This document shows, one piece after another, positions 43,342 to 52,802 of a DNA stretch of 64,000 bases (position 1 is its first letter; each line of letters starts with the position of its first letter). The stretch is taken from assembly GCF_001189845.1 (NCBI RefSeq), contig NZ_LFLZ01000042.1, positions 1-64,000 on the forward strand. Direction: 5' to 3'. The notes beneath the pieces were generated by a model. The model was not told where the DNA came from, did not search any database, and worked only from the letters and a program-made list of their open reading frames with translations. Source of the stretch: Bradyrhizobium tropiciagri (GTDB taxonomy: Bacteria; Pseudomonadota; Alphaproteobacteria; Rhizobiales; Xanthobacteraceae). A program made the translations under genes and the position numbers.

Positions 43342-44613
43342 TCAGGCGGCGATGCGCACGGGGAGCGTCTCGTAGCCCTTGATGAAGCTGGAATACACCC
43401 GCTGCGGCTCTTCCACCACCTCGATCGTGTCGAAGCGCTTGAGGATCTCCTCCCAGATAATCTTGAGCTGCAGCTCGGCGAGGCGCAGGCCGACGCAGCG
43501 GTGGATGCCGAAGCCGAACGAGATGTGGGTGCGCGGCCGGGCGCGGTCGATCAGGAACTCGTAGGGCTTCTCGATCGCTTCCTCGTCGCGGTTACCCGAG
43601 ACGTACCACATCACGACCTTGTCGCCCTTCTTGATCTGGCGGCCGCGGAATTCGAAGTCGGCGAGCGCGGTCCGCCGCATATGCGCGAGCGGCGTCTGCC
43701 AGCGGATCACCTCGGGCACGAAACTGTCGATCAGCGCGGGATTCTCCTTGAGCTTGCGGTACTGCTCCGGATGCTTGGCGAGCGCGTAGATGCTGCCGGA
43801 CAGCGTGTTGCGCGTGGTGTCGTTGCCGCCGACGATCAAGAGGATCAGATTGCCGAGGAAATTCTTCGGATCCATGTTCCGCGTGGCGTCGCTGTGCGCC
43901 ATCATCGAGAGCAGATCGCTCTTCGGCGGTTGGCCGGAGCGCTCCTTCCAGAGCCGCGCGAAATAACCGGCGCATTCCATCAGTTCGGCCTGCCGTTCGT
44001 CCTCGGTGGCGACCAAGCCGCCGGCGCCGGGCAGGGTGGTCGCGACGTCGGACCAGCGCGTCAGCTTGCGGCGGTCCTCCCAGGGGAAGTCGAACAGCAC
44101 CGCGAGCATCTGCGTGGTCAGCTCGATCGAGACCTTGTCGACCCAGTCGAACACCTCGCCGCGCGGCAGATTGTCGAGGCACTCGGTCGAGCGCTTGCGG
44201 ATGTTGATGGCGAGCTCGTCGAGATGCGTCGGCGTGAACATCGGCGCCACGGTCTTGCGCTGCGCCGAGTGGCGCGGCTGGTCCATCGCGATGAAGCTCT
44301 CGCGGCGCAGATCCGGCGGCACGTCGCGGATGGTGATGCCGCCGAGCGAGGCGGCCGAGGAGAACACCGAATGGTTGGTCTCGATGTCCATGATGTCGTT
44401 GTAGCGGGTGATCGACCAGTACGGACCGAACATCGAGTCCTTGCAATAATGCACCGGATCCTCGCGGCGCAGCCGGTCGAAATACGGCCAGAAGGTATCG
44501 CTCTTGAACAGCTCGGGATGGCCGGGATCGTAATCCGACAGCGCCAGCGTGTTGGCGCGTTCGCGTGCGGCGTCCAGATCGGTGGTGTCGACGAGATCGA
44601 TGGTCCCGTGCAT
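43342..44613 (-). CDS. Cytochrome P450, CYP153-like (upstream copy of tandem pair)
   Basis: A 423-residue P450 sharing long blocks with its neighbour: LIVGGNDTTRN in the I-helix (259-269), PEVIRWQTPLAHMRRTAL, and haem Cys373 in FGFGIHRCVG. MFGPYWSITRYNDIM and SFIAMDQPRHSAQRK also fit CYP153. CYP153 enzymes hydroxylate terminal carbons of alkanes, fatty acids and some terpenes. GAGGAG lies about eight bases before the ATG. It is probably the first gene of the pair's transcript, though a 190-base repeat-bearing gap separates them. Confidence 0.9.
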   Translation of the reverse strand: MHGTIDLVDTTDLDAARERANTLALSDYDPGHPELFKSDTFWPYFDRLRREDPVHYCKDSMFGPYWSITRYNDIMDIETNHSVFSSAASLGGITIRDVPPDLRRESFIAMDQPRHSAQRKTVAPMFTPTHLDELAINIRKRSTECLDNLPRGEVFDWVDKVSIELTTQMLAVLFDFPWEDRRKLTRWSDVATTLPGAGGLVATEDERQAELMECAGYFARLWKERSGQPPKSDLLSMMAHSDATRNMDPKNFLGNLILLIVGGNDTTRNTLSGSIYALAKHPEQYRKLKENPALIDSFVPEVIRWQTPLAHMRRTALADFEFRGRQIKKGDKVVMWYVSGNRDEEAIEKPYEFLIDRARPRTHISFGFGIHRCVGLRLAELQLKIIWEEILKRFDTIEVVEEPQRVYSSFIKGYETLPVRIAA

Positions 44614-44850
44614 GAGCGGCTCCTCAACCGTTGCAGCAGCCGGGGCATCGCCGGCGCGCCATGTTTTACCGAATTACATTCTCATTCCGCGGTTTGCGCA
44701 AGGGGCCTCAACGCGCATTTGGCCGCATTGGTAGCCGGCCAAAGCGGCCGAATCCGGGCCTTTCGCGGTGGCGGAGGGCATGGCGGCGACCGCGCCCGTT
44801 TGAAACGCCGTTTGATTTGGTCGGGCGGCGTGCGAACAGTGCCGGAGCGG

Positions 44851-45225
44851 CTACTGGCTGGCGGGCTTTTCGCTGGCGGGTTTTTCGCAGGGGTAGGTGT
44901 CCTGCATGCCCCACAGCAGCAGCGAAGCGATCGCCACATCGCCCTTCGCTGCCCGCTTCTCGGCTGACTTGAGCATGATCTCTTCGGTCTGCTCGGTGGT
45001 CAATGCGAGGTCGCCGGGCATGCAGAACAGCATTTGGCCGCCATGGCGTTTGAGCCAGGCATTGGACGCCATCATGCCGCCCCGTGCGCCGTCCAGGTAC
45101 ATATAATTGAAGATGCGATAGTTCTCGCCCTTCGGATTGCGGTAGGAGTCGAGGCGTATATCGGCGGCCGCAGCGGGAGCTGCCGTGAGCGCCAACATCC
45201 ATGCCGACAAGATCCACTTGTTCAT
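44851..45225 (-). CDS. Secreted Rap1a/Tai-like protein
   Basis: A 124-residue protein with a signal peptide (residues 1-21, ending PAAAAD). The mature part holds paired cysteines: FCMPGDLALTTEQTEEIM in the middle and TYPC near the end. This spacing matches the Rap1a/Tai immunity-protein fold (T6SS amidase inhibitors), which is also common in stand-alone periplasmic proteins of rhizobia. No type VI effector is adjacent, so an immunity role is not claimed. The ATG at 45225 with AGGGAAG six bases upstream is preferred to the in-frame TTG at 45231. Confidence 0.68.
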   Translation of the reverse strand: MNKWILSAWMLALTAAPAAAADIRLDSYRNPKGENYRIFNYMYLDGARGGMMASNAWLKRHGGQMLFCMPGDLALTTEQTEEIMLKSAEKRAAKGDVAIASLLLWGMQDTYPCEKPASEKPASQ

Positions 45226-45522
45226 CGCCAACTTCCCTCGCGTGCGGCGGCGTGTTCATCGCCTGATTCGTAAGTCATGCAATTCCCTCCCTGGGTTCGA
45301 AGCTCGCGCTCGACCGGCAAAGGGGCGCGGCCATCCTGCTCCGACGGGGCGATATAAGCAGGAACGACTGCGCCGTTTCCGGCGGTCCCGTTAAGGCGTA
45401 GCCAACCGCGCCCGGCCAAAAACCGCCCCCGGCTCTCGACCCCGTGTGAAACCTGGATCACACTCGCAGCGACAAACCTGTGGTTTTGATACGCAGAGAT
45501 TGTCCCGTCCTGGAGCTGTTCC

Positions 45523-46680
45523 GTGAACGACATGAGCTGGACCCCGCCGGGGCCACCGCCGCCGCTGCCGCAACCGGTTCCGCCGCCGATGCCGGTGGCG
45601 TTTTCAGGGAGCCGGAAGGAGTTCTTCCGCCTGGTCGCGCGCGGCGCCGGGCTCGAGCTCGTCACGGTCGGCTTCTACCGGTTCTGGCTCACCACCGACA
45701 TCCGCCGTCACCTGTGGTCGAACACCCTGATCGACGGCGACGGGGCGGAATATACCGGCCGCGGCAAGGAGCTCCTGATCGGCTTTTTGGTCGCGCTCGC
45801 GATCCTCGTGCCGGTCTATCTCGGCTACGCCCTGCTCGTCATCGAGGCCGAGCACGGCCAGACCTTCTCCTCGTTTCCGTTGGTCGCCTTCTTCTATGTG
45901 TTCGGTCAGTTCGCGATCTACCGCGCGCGGCGCTACCGGCTGACCCGCACGGTGTGGCGCGGCGTCCGTTTCTGGATGAGCGGCTCGGGCTGGATCTATG
46001 CGCTGAAGGCCTCGCTATGGGGCTTCCTGGTCGTGATCACGCTTGGCTTTGCGCTGCCCTGGCGCGAGGCCGCGCTCGAACGCTACAAGATGCGGCATTC
46101 CTATTACGGCGATCTGCAGGGCTCATTCGAGGGCCGCGGCTGGGATTTCTTCAAGCGCGGCTGGTGGCTCTGGCTGTTGATGCCGTTCGCGATGGTGACG
46201 ATCTTCGGCCCGTTCGCTTATGCCGCGTTCAAGGCGATCGAGTGGCGCTGGTGGCTGTCGGGCATCCGTTTCGGCGAGGTCAGGCTGGAATCCACCATGC
46301 GGCGCAGCGCGCTGATCGGGCTGTACTGGAAGGTGATCGGCTGGGCCATGCTGCTCGGCACCGTGTTCCTGGCCTATCTCGTCCTCTGCATCTTCCTGGC
46401 GGCCAGCATCGACGGCTCCTCGATCGAGACCTTCTTCAAGACCGAGGCGTTCGCCAAGAGCATTCCGCTGATGGTCATGCTCGGCATCGGCTATCTCGCC
46501 CTTGCGCTCGCGATGAACGTCGTGATGCGGGTCTATCTGATGCGCGATCTCTGGGTCCGGGTGCTGTCGACGACCATCGTGCACAACATCGGCGCCGCCG
46601 CCAACGTCACCGCGCGCGGCGATCTCGCCAATGCGCTCGGCGAAGGCTTTGCCGACGGCCTCGACGTCGCGGGATTCTAG
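45523..46680 (+). CDS. DUF898 (YjgN-like) membrane protein
   Basis: A 385-residue inner-membrane protein. A Pro-rich N-terminus (about 25 residues) is followed by FSGSRKEFFRLVARGAGLELVTVGFYRFWLTTDIRR, the DUF898 signature, then six or seven hydrophobic segments. YRLTRTVWRGVRFWMSGS is another family block. Function is unknown. Start is GTG at 45523 with GGAG eight bases upstream; an ATG at 45532 is poorly spaced. Its TAG stop is four bases before the ATG of the M48 peptidase gene, so the two form an operon, as they do elsewhere in Bradyrhizobium. Confidence 0.87.
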   Translation: MNDMSWTPPGPPPPLPQPVPPPMPVAFSGSRKEFFRLVARGAGLELVTVGFYRFWLTTDIRRHLWSNTLIDGDGAEYTGRGKELLIGFLVALAILVPVYLGYALLVIEAEHGQTFSSFPLVAFFYVFGQFAIYRARRYRLTRTVWRGVRFWMSGSGWIYALKASLWGFLVVITLGFALPWREAALERYKMRHSYYGDLQGSFEGRGWDFFKRGWWLWLLMPFAMVTIFGPFAYAAFKAIEWRWWLSGIRFGEVRLESTMRRSALIGLYWKVIGWAMLLGTVFLAYLVLCIFLAASIDGSSIETFFKTEAFAKSIPLMVMLGIGYLALALAMNVVMRVYLMRDLWVRVLSTTIVHNIGAAANVTARGDLANALGEGFADGLDVAGF

Positions 46681-46684
46681 CCTC

Positions 46685-47802
46685 ATGGAATCCGATCTCG
46701 ACCAGGCCAATTCCGCGGCGGCGCGGTCCCGGGCACGGTGTTCTTCGACGGCGCATCGAGCCGCCGGCGCGTCGTCGCGCTCAGACTGTCCGATGCGCTG
46801 GAGATCAGGGAAGGCGGCGAACTGCTCGCGCGCTGGGCGTTTGCCGACATCCGCCGTGCCGACAGCCCGTCCGGCCTGCTGCGGCTGAGCTGCCTGACGG
46901 CGCCGGCGTTGGCGCGGCTCGAGGTCCGCGACGCGCAGCTGATCGCCGCGCTGGTCGCGCGCTGCGACAAGCTCGAGCAGGACCGGCCGAACCGCAGGGG
47001 CGTCGCCGGCATCGTCGGCTGGTCGCTCGCGGCCGCGGTGTCGATCGTGCTGGTGGTGCTGTTCGGCGTGCCGCTCGCCGCCGAGCGGCTGACGCCGCTG
47101 GTGCCTGATTCCTTCGAGCGCCGCCTCGGCGATGTCGCGGAGGCGCAGGTCAAGGTGGTGTTCGACGGCAAGCCGTGCAGCAAGGCGGCGGGACAAGCGG
47201 CTTTCGAGAAGCTGATCGGCAAGCTGCGGGAAACCGCGGGCCTCGACAATTCGGTGCAGTCGGGCGTGATGGCGACGCCGGTGCCGAACGCCTTCGCGCT
47301 GCCCGGCGGCAAGGTCTACCTGTTCGAGGGGCTGCTGGAGAAGGCCGAGAATCCCGACGAGATTGCCGGCGTCCTGGCGCATGAGCTCGGCCATCTCCGC
47401 CACCGCGACAGCATGCGCGAGCTGATCCACAATGGCGGCACCTCGTTCCTGATCGGCTTGTTGTTCGGCGACATCACCGGCTCCGGCGCGCTGATCTTCG
47501 CCTCGCGCCAACTGGTGACGTCGTCCTATTCGCGCGACGCCGAGACCAACGCCGATACGTTCGCGATCGAGACCATGCACAAGCTCGGCCGCCCGGCGAA
47601 GCCGATGGGCGAACTGATGTTCCGCGTCACCGGCAAGGAAGGCGGCAAGGGACTCTCGCTCGTCGCAAGCCATCCGCTGACCGAGGATCGCCTCGAACGC
47701 ATGGAGAGAGCGGACTCAGACACTCTGACGATCGGCAAGCCACTGCTGTCGGCCGCCGAATGGCAGGCGCTGAAGGGCGTGTGCGCATCGGGCAAGACGT
47801 GA
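46685..47802 (+). pseudogene. M48-family metallopeptidase with apparent frameshift after codon 14
   Basis: The peptidase is complete from the GTG at 46738: a transmembrane segment (residues about 89-115 of that frame), HELGH zinc motif (His215, Glu216, His219) and a downstream Glu in RDAETNAD. It would process envelope proteins in a manner related to BepA/LoiP/HtpX. The natural ATG at 46685, four bases after the previous stop, is in another frame and reads MESDLDQANSAAARS before running off. Adding one base around 46727-46731 (CCC to CCCC would give SPGTVFFDG) restores a 372-residue protein. Either translation starts at the GTG, which lacks a ribosome site, or one base is missing from the sequence or the genome. 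Confidence 0.8.
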
Positions 47803-47833
47803 GGCGAGGGAATTTCGACGCTGGAGCGATCCC

Positions 47834-48079
47834 ATGCCGCGTGACGACAGATACTGGTTTCCCGCCAAGCGCTACGGCTGGGGCTGGGGGCCGCCGAACA
47901 ACTGGCAGGGCTGGGCGGTCCTCGCCGGCTTTGTGGCGCTGGTCGCCGTCGCCGCCGCGCTGGTCCTCCCGCACGCGCCGGTCCGCTTCATCGCCTACGT
48001 TGTCGTGCTGAGCGCCTTGCTCACCACCATCTGCTGGTGGAAGGGCGAGCCGCCGCGCTGGCGATGGGGCGGCGACTAG
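47834..48079 (+). CDS. Small two-helix membrane protein
   Basis: An 81-residue protein beginning MPRDDRYWFPAKRYGWGWG. It has two hydrophobic helices (about 25-45 and 50-68) and a Trp/Arg-rich C-terminus. GGAG lies seven bases before the ATG. It follows the M48 gene by 31 bases and is probably the last gene of that operon. Similar short WGWGxP membrane proteins occur in other Rhizobiales without known function. Confidence 0.8.
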   Translation: MPRDDRYWFPAKRYGWGWGPPNNWQGWAVLAGFVALVAVAAALVLPHAPVRFIAYVVVLSALLTTICWWKGEPPRWRWGGD

Positions 48080-48093
48080 CCCATCCCGGGCGC

Positions 48094-49241
48094 TTATTTG
48101 ACCAGTCGAAACTTGCCGCCTTCGACCTTGATCAGGAACGCGGAGCGCTCGTCATAGCCGTTGTGGTCGCTCGGGCTCATGGTCGAGAGGCCGTTGTTCA
48201 GATAGACGTCCTTGCCGCGCTCGAGCTCGTCGCGCAGCGCGGCGCGGAATTCCGGCGTGCCGGGCTTTGCGGACTTCAGCGCATTCGCCGCCGCCCGCTT
48301 GAACAGCGTGACCGCGTCCCACAGATGCGCGCCGAAGATGTTCGGCTTTTGCCCGTTGGCCTTCTCATAGGCCGACACGAACTCGTCGCGCGCCTGGCGG
48401 AACGGATCGCTCGCCGGCAGATCGTCGGCGATGGTGAAGGCCTCGCCGGTGAAGACAGCACCCTCGACATTGGCCCCGCCGAGCTTGATGAATTCCTCCG
48501 ACGCGACGCCGTGGGTCTGGAAGATCTTGCCGGCATAACCTCTGCTGCGTAGCGCCTCCTGCGGCAGCACGGCCGGCGTGCCGGCGGAGACGATGAACAC
48601 CGCCTCCGGGTTGGTCGCGATCACCTTCAGCGCCTGGCCCATCGCGCTGGTGTCCGAACGCGCATAGACCTCATGCGTCGTGACGGTGAGGCCGAGCGTC
48701 GGCGCCAGCCGCGACACCTCCTTGTAGTAGCCTTCGCCATAGCCGTCGGAGACGCCGATATAGCCGAGCGTCTTGATGCCGGATTTGGCGATGTATTTCA
48801 GGATCGCCGCCGCCATCAGGTCGTCGTTGGGCACCACCTTGAACGCCCAGCGGCGGCGCTCGTCCATCGGCTGCACGATCGCGGTCGCCGCCGCGAGCGA
48901 GATGATCGGCGTCTTGGCTTCGAAGGCGACGTCGAGCATCGGCATGGTCACGGGGGTGAGCGAGGAGCCGATCAGGATGTCGACGCCGTCCTGGATCACG
49001 AGGCGCCGCGCATTCTGCGTGCCCTTGGTGGGATCGGACTCGTCGTCGAGCGCGATATAGGTGACCTTCTCGCCGCCGATCTCCTTCGGCAGCGCAGCGA
49101 TGGTGCGCATCTGCGGCTGGCCGAGCGCCGAGCCCGGTCCGGATCCCGACACCACGACGCCGACCTTGATGTCGCGCGGGCGTCCGGCGCGACCAGCATC
49201 GCGCCTGCCAGTACCCAGAGTCCGGCCATGGCCAGCTTCAT
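48094..49241 (-). pseudogene. Branched-chain amino-acid-type ABC substrate-binding protein, frameshifted after the signal peptide
   Basis: The periplasmic-binding domain (VVVSGSGPGSALGQPQ...LALDDESDP-type core, residues about 28-380) is intact in one frame. The signal peptide MKLAMAGLWVLAGAMLVAPDARA from the ATG at 49241 (GGGAGG seven bases upstream) is in another. The shift lies at 49168-49175: CGCGCGACATC should be CGCGCGGACATC, reading ARA-DIKVGVVV. One extra G gives exactly 382 residues. As given, no exported binding protein can be made. HAAT/LivJ-type proteins deliver amino acids, amides or aromatic acids to an ABC importer; no permease gene is adjacent. Confidence 0.87.
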
Positions 49242-49516
49242 TGCAAATCCTCCCAGCATGCTCTTTTTTGTATAACGCGGCCGATGATAGCCGACCGGCG
49301 TCCGGTTGCGCATCATATCGATTCCGCCGGATGCGTCTGTCCCCCTGATTGGGGACACTCGATTGGGACGCCGGATCGATCGCCGGAATTGCCGCGTTGC
49401 AAACCCGTCCTGAAACTTCGCGTTTACCACTTCCCTAAAGGCCGTGAGAACCAGTTTCCCTAATCGGGCGGCAACGACCTCCTGCTATTGATGGACGGGA
49501 AAAGGGAGTACGAACC

Positions 49517-49648
49517 ATGTTCAGCATCGTTCGGATCCTGGTCTTGATCGCATGTGCGCATGCGGGATCCGCGTACGCGGAAATGCCGTCTGACGGCTCG
49601 CGGCCTTTGCAAGCAGTCCACGTCCACGCAGTCGATGCCGATGCGTGA
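49517..49648 (+). CDS. Very small secreted peptide ORF
   Basis: A 43-codon ORF with a good ribosome site (AGGGAG, eight bases) and a signal-like N-terminus (MFSIVRILVLIACAHAGSAYA). The predicted mature part is 22 residues with several His, Val and Asp. It overlaps the next ORF by 14 bases. It could be a real short peptide, a leader for the downstream gene, or the stump of a longer gene. Too short for a firm call. Confidence 0.4.
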   Translation: MFSIVRILVLIACAHAGSAYAEMPSDGSRPLQAVHVHAVDADA

Positions 49649-49853
49649 ACCTCATCCGATCGCGCCCGAGCACGCGCGCGCCATCTGCGACGAGATTGGC
49701 GAGAGACTGCGCTATGCCCTGCGCGGCGATTACGCCGATCTGCCGCCGAGGCTGCGCGAGCTCATGGACGAACTGTTCCTGCAGGATTGCGAGGCGCCGT
49801 CGCTGGTGCCTACCATGGCGGAGATGGCGCGGCCTCTGGTCGTTGCCGCCTAG
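49635..49853 (+). CDS. Small conserved-looking protein of unknown function
   Basis: A 72-residue acidic helical protein: MPMREPHPIAPEHARAICDE, then IGERLRYALRGDYADLPPRLRELMDELF. The middle is loosely reminiscent of NepR (IGxxLR... PxxLxxLL), but the NepR core is not clear and no ECF sigma or PhyR gene is adjacent. The start overlaps the preceding mini-ORF, suggesting coupled translation. Function unknown. Confidence 0.6.
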   Translation: MPMREPHPIAPEHARAICDEIGERLRYALRGDYADLPPRLRELMDELFLQDCEAPSLVPTMAEMARPLVVAA

Positions 49854-49968
49854 AGCATGATGAATCTGGATCGAATCGCCTTGGCCGCCTGTGCACTTCA
49901 CCTCTCCCCAATCGGGTAAGGGGACGAAATCGGCCCGGCCGGCTTCAATCCTCGCATAGGAGACGCCA

Positions 49969-50478
49969 ATGACTCTGCGCACGATTTTCGCAGCATGTTC
50001 GATCGCAGCTCTTGGAGTTCTGACGATGGCATCCGACGTGCTGGGCCAGAAGCAATCTTTCAAAGAGCAACTGGTGGGGACCTGGACCCTGGTCTCCTGG
50101 GAGCAGAAGAGGGCCGACGGTGCCAGGCTGGAGCATTACGGAAAAGCTCCGAAGGGCATCGCCTTCTTCGATGCGGATGGACGGTACATCATCACGGTCA
50201 TGAAGTCGGACCGCGCCAGGTACGCAAGCAATGCCCTCAGGCAGGGCACCTCTGAAGAATACAAGGAAACTGCCGAGGGCACGATAACCTACTTCGGGAC
50301 CTATTCGGCGAACGAGGCCGACAGCAGCATCTCGATTCACGTCGAGGGCAGCTCCTTTCCGAACTGGAATGGTTCAGATCAAAAGCGCTTTGTCGCGATT
50401 ATGGGAAATCAACTGACGCTGACTGTTCGTCCCCCGGGTGGTGATGTCGTTGAAGTGATTTGGACACGGGCAAAGTGA
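49969..50478 (+). CDS. Secreted lipocalin-like domain protein
   Basis: A 169-residue protein. Residues 1-26 are a signal peptide. LVGTWTLVSWEQKRADGARLEHYGKAPKGIAFFDADGRY is the hallmark of the lipocalin-like (Lipocalin_5) family, an eight-strand barrel that may bind small lipophilic molecules. GGAG lies six to seven bases before the ATG. A monocistronic gene between a small ORF and a convergent lysR. Ligand is unknown. Confidence 0.85.
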   Translation: MTLRTIFAACSIAALGVLTMASDVLGQKQSFKEQLVGTWTLVSWEQKRADGARLEHYGKAPKGIAFFDADGRYIITVMKSDRARYASNALRQGTSEEYKETAEGTITYFGTYSANEADSSISIHVEGSSFPNWNGSDQKRFVAIMGNQLTLTVRPPGGDVVEVIWTRAK

Positions 50479-50574
50479 TCGAGCCGGGTGGATCCGCTTC
50501 TGAACCCAAAGCGGACTTGCCGTCGGTCGTCTCCGGTCCGCCATCGAGACCAAGGCCGGAGAGTTTCTGCCGCG

Positions 50575-51570
50575 TCACACGTTCTTCGCGACCTTCCGCG
50601 TCCGTGTCGGTCCGGCGCCGGCGATTGCCGGCTTGATATTCCACACCGCGCGCACGGCGGCGAAGGCGTGGGCGATCACCGGCTCCTGGCGGCGGGCGGC
50701 GAGGCTGACGAAGGAGAGATCGCAGGTCAGCTTCACCTTGTCGGCAACCACGAACTGATGCGGGCGCGCCATCCGCGGCGCCAGCACGCTGTCGCGCGCG
50801 AGGCTGAGGCAGAGACCGGATTCGACGAAGTCGATCATCGCCTCTTCCTGGTCGGTGTAGCCGACGCGCTTCGGCAAGGCGCCGAGCGGCCGGAAAATGT
50901 CATCGAGCAGCCGCCGGTGACCGGAATGCGGCGGTGTTGCGAGCCAGGGCAGCTCGGCGAGCTCCGCCCAGCCCTTGCCGATGACGCGGTCCCGCCAGCC
51001 GATCGGCGCGATCACGCGGTAGTCGTAGCAGAGCAGCGGCGCCAGCTGGTAGCGGCCGTCGGCAATGGTTCGTTCGGCGAAGCTGTGATGGATGAGCTGC
51101 TCCTGCGGCGTGGCGTCGACATAATAGCCGACGTCGAGTTCGCCCCTGCCGATCTGCGCCAGCACGTCGTCGCTGACGCCATGGCGCAGGAAAACCTCGG
51201 TGCGCTGCGAGGACATCGCAAGGCTGCGCACGAACGGTCCGAGCCGGGTGAATTCGGGATCGAGGATGGTGCCGACGCGCAGCGTGCCGCGCTGGGCCTC
51301 GTTCAGCGAATCCGCCATTGCCTTGAAGTCGGATGCCGCCGCCACCGCCCGGTGCGCCAGCGGCAGCAACGCGGCGCCGGCCTCGGTCAGCGTGAAGCCG
51401 CTGGGTGTGCGGTTGAACAGCTGCAGTCCGGTGCTTTCCTCGAGCGCCTTGAGTTGCAGGCTGACCGCCGGCTGGGTCAGTTTCAGCATCGCTGCAGCGC
51501 GCGATACAGTGCCCTCACGGGCAACCGTGATGAAGCAACGCAAGGCCTGGGTACGGGGAAGCTCGGTCAT
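50575..51570 (-). CDS. LysR-family regulator
   Basis: A 331-residue LysR-type regulator. Helix-turn-helix: TQALRCFITVAREGTVSRAA...LTQPAVSLQLKALEE (residues 8-48). The effector domain (about 92-300) includes GTLRVGTILDPEF. A basic tail (TRTRKVAKN) ends the protein. Its promoter region abuts the 3' end of the MerR-fusion gene on the same strand, and no divergent target gene is evident, so its regulon is unknown. Confidence 0.92.
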   Translation of the reverse strand: MTELPRTQALRCFITVAREGTVSRAAAMLKLTQPAVSLQLKALEESTGLQLFNRTPSGFTLTEAGAALLPLAHRAVAAASDFKAMADSLNEAQRGTLRVGTILDPEFTRLGPFVRSLAMSSQRTEVFLRHGVSDDVLAQIGRGELDVGYYVDATPQEQLIHHSFAERTIADGRYQLAPLLCYDYRVIAPIGWRDRVIGKGWAELAELPWLATPPHSGHRRLLDDIFRPLGALPKRVGYTDQEEAMIDFVESGLCLSLARDSVLAPRMARPHQFVVADKVKLTCDLSFVSLAARRQEPVIAHAFAAVRAVWNIKPAIAGAGPTRTRKVAKNV

Positions 51571-51657
51571 CGCGTGTGCTTATAGCACACTTTTTCGAAC
51601 TGCATCCGACTTGCGTCGTGCATTGTCATATAATGATAATGCAACCAATACGAGAAG

Positions 51658-52689
51658 TCAGGATGGCAGCCAGGCCACCATGCCTTCGGTGCGCGCGCGC
51701 ACCTCCGGAGAGGCGAGGCAGGTCGCAACCGCTTCATAGCCCACCGCGCCGGGAATAGGCCTGACGCAGATCGGCAGGCTGTGATTGGCGGGGCACAGGA
51801 TGATCGCTTCATCGTCGCCGACGGCGTCGAGGTCCAGGATCGCGCTGGAGCGCGTCAGGAAGAACAGCGGCCGCGCCTGCGGTCCACGACGGCGCAGATG
51901 CGCGATCACCGCCTCCTGGCTGGCCGCATCGAGCCCCTGCTCGAGCATGTCGATCACTGGGATAGCGCCGTCGCCGGCCTCGAGCCATGCGAGCAGGGTG
52001 GTGAGCGCGGCAGAGTCCACGGCGCCATCTGCCAGCAGGACGGCAAGGCTCGCTTCGACCCTTGCCTTGTGCGCCGGGTAGGCATCGAGGCGCGCACGAA
52101 CGGCCGCGCCGCCATCGGCTGCACGGTCCAGTCCCACGAAGGTCGCGCCGGGCAGCGCTTCGGCGAGCCGCTGCGCGAGGCGCGTCTTGCCGCTGCCGAG
52201 CGGGCCGACGATGTAGTTCAGCAATTTGATATCGCGCAGCTCGAAGCGCTCGCCGCCCCACGGCCATGGCAGATCGAATGCGACGCCGATCGCCGGCCGC
52301 GCCCTGACCGCACCGATCAGCTCGTGCGTCGCGGGCATTTTGCCGCAGCCGAGGTCGGTGCGCAGCCGGCGCACCCGGGCGATGCTGTCGCCGCATTGGC
52401 GGATGCGTGCTTCGAGCGTGGCCTCGTGCGCGGCCAGCACCCGGCCGAGGATGGCGGCGTCGCCGCTCAGGATTCGCGCCACTTCACCGACACCGAGGCC
52501 GAGCGCGCGCAGCTCGACGATCTCGGCGCAGCGGGCCATCTCGGCCGGACCATAGGCACGCCATCCCGCCGGCGTGCGGCCGGGCGCGATCAGGCCGCGC
52601 TCCTCGTAGAGGCGCAGCGCTTTGGCCGAGATGCCGAGCTGCCTTGCAGCTTCGGACGGGCTGAGGAAACGGGCAGCAGGAGCATTCAT
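51658..52689 (-). CDS. MerR-type DNA-binding domain fused to a P-loop ATPase domain
   Basis: A 343-residue fusion. Residues 8-75 are a MerR winged helix (LSPSEAARQLGISAKALRLYEERGL, then GWRAYGPAEM) and about 80-112 the dimerisation coiled coil. Instead of a small effector domain, residues 150-340 form a P-loop NTPase with Walker A GPLGSGKT (162-169), a likely Walker B region IPVIDMLEQG and a C-terminal segment with FFLTRSSAILDLD. This could be a nucleotide-controlled regulator. The ATPase part resembles the small ABC/AAA-like proteins seen in some MerR fusions of rhizobia. Target unknown. Confidence 0.87.
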   Translation of the reverse strand: MNAPAARFLSPSEAARQLGISAKALRLYEERGLIAPGRTPAGWRAYGPAEMARCAEIVELRALGLGVGEVARILSGDAAILGRVLAAHEATLEARIRQCGDSIARVRRLRTDLGCGKMPATHELIGAVRARPAIGVAFDLPWPWGGERFELRDIKLLNYIVGPLGSGKTRLAQRLAEALPGATFVGLDRAADGGAAVRARLDAYPAHKARVEASLAVLLADGAVDSAALTTLLAWLEAGDGAIPVIDMLEQGLDAASQEAVIAHLRRRGPQARPLFFLTRSSAILDLDAVGDDEAIILCPANHSLPICVRPIPGAVGYEAVATCLASPEVRARTEGMVAWLPS

Positions 52690-52802
52690 CGAATCACCTC
52701 GCGTCGTCTGACCGCACCTCTATGGAGGCGGCCGCAGGGGCCAGGTCAAGCGGGGAGGGGGACGATTCCGCATCCTGCTCAGTAAGGTGAGCACGCTGCA
52801 CA

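Noticed and set aside
44851..45225. Type VI secretion immunity protein implied by the Rap1a/Tai-like fold
   Set aside because: No Tae-type amidase effector, VgrG or Hcp gene is nearby, and the fold is common in unrelated secreted proteins.
49635..49853. NepR-type anti-sigma factor
   Set aside because: Only a loose IGxxLR similarity; the conserved NepR core and neighbouring PhyR/EcfG genes are missing.
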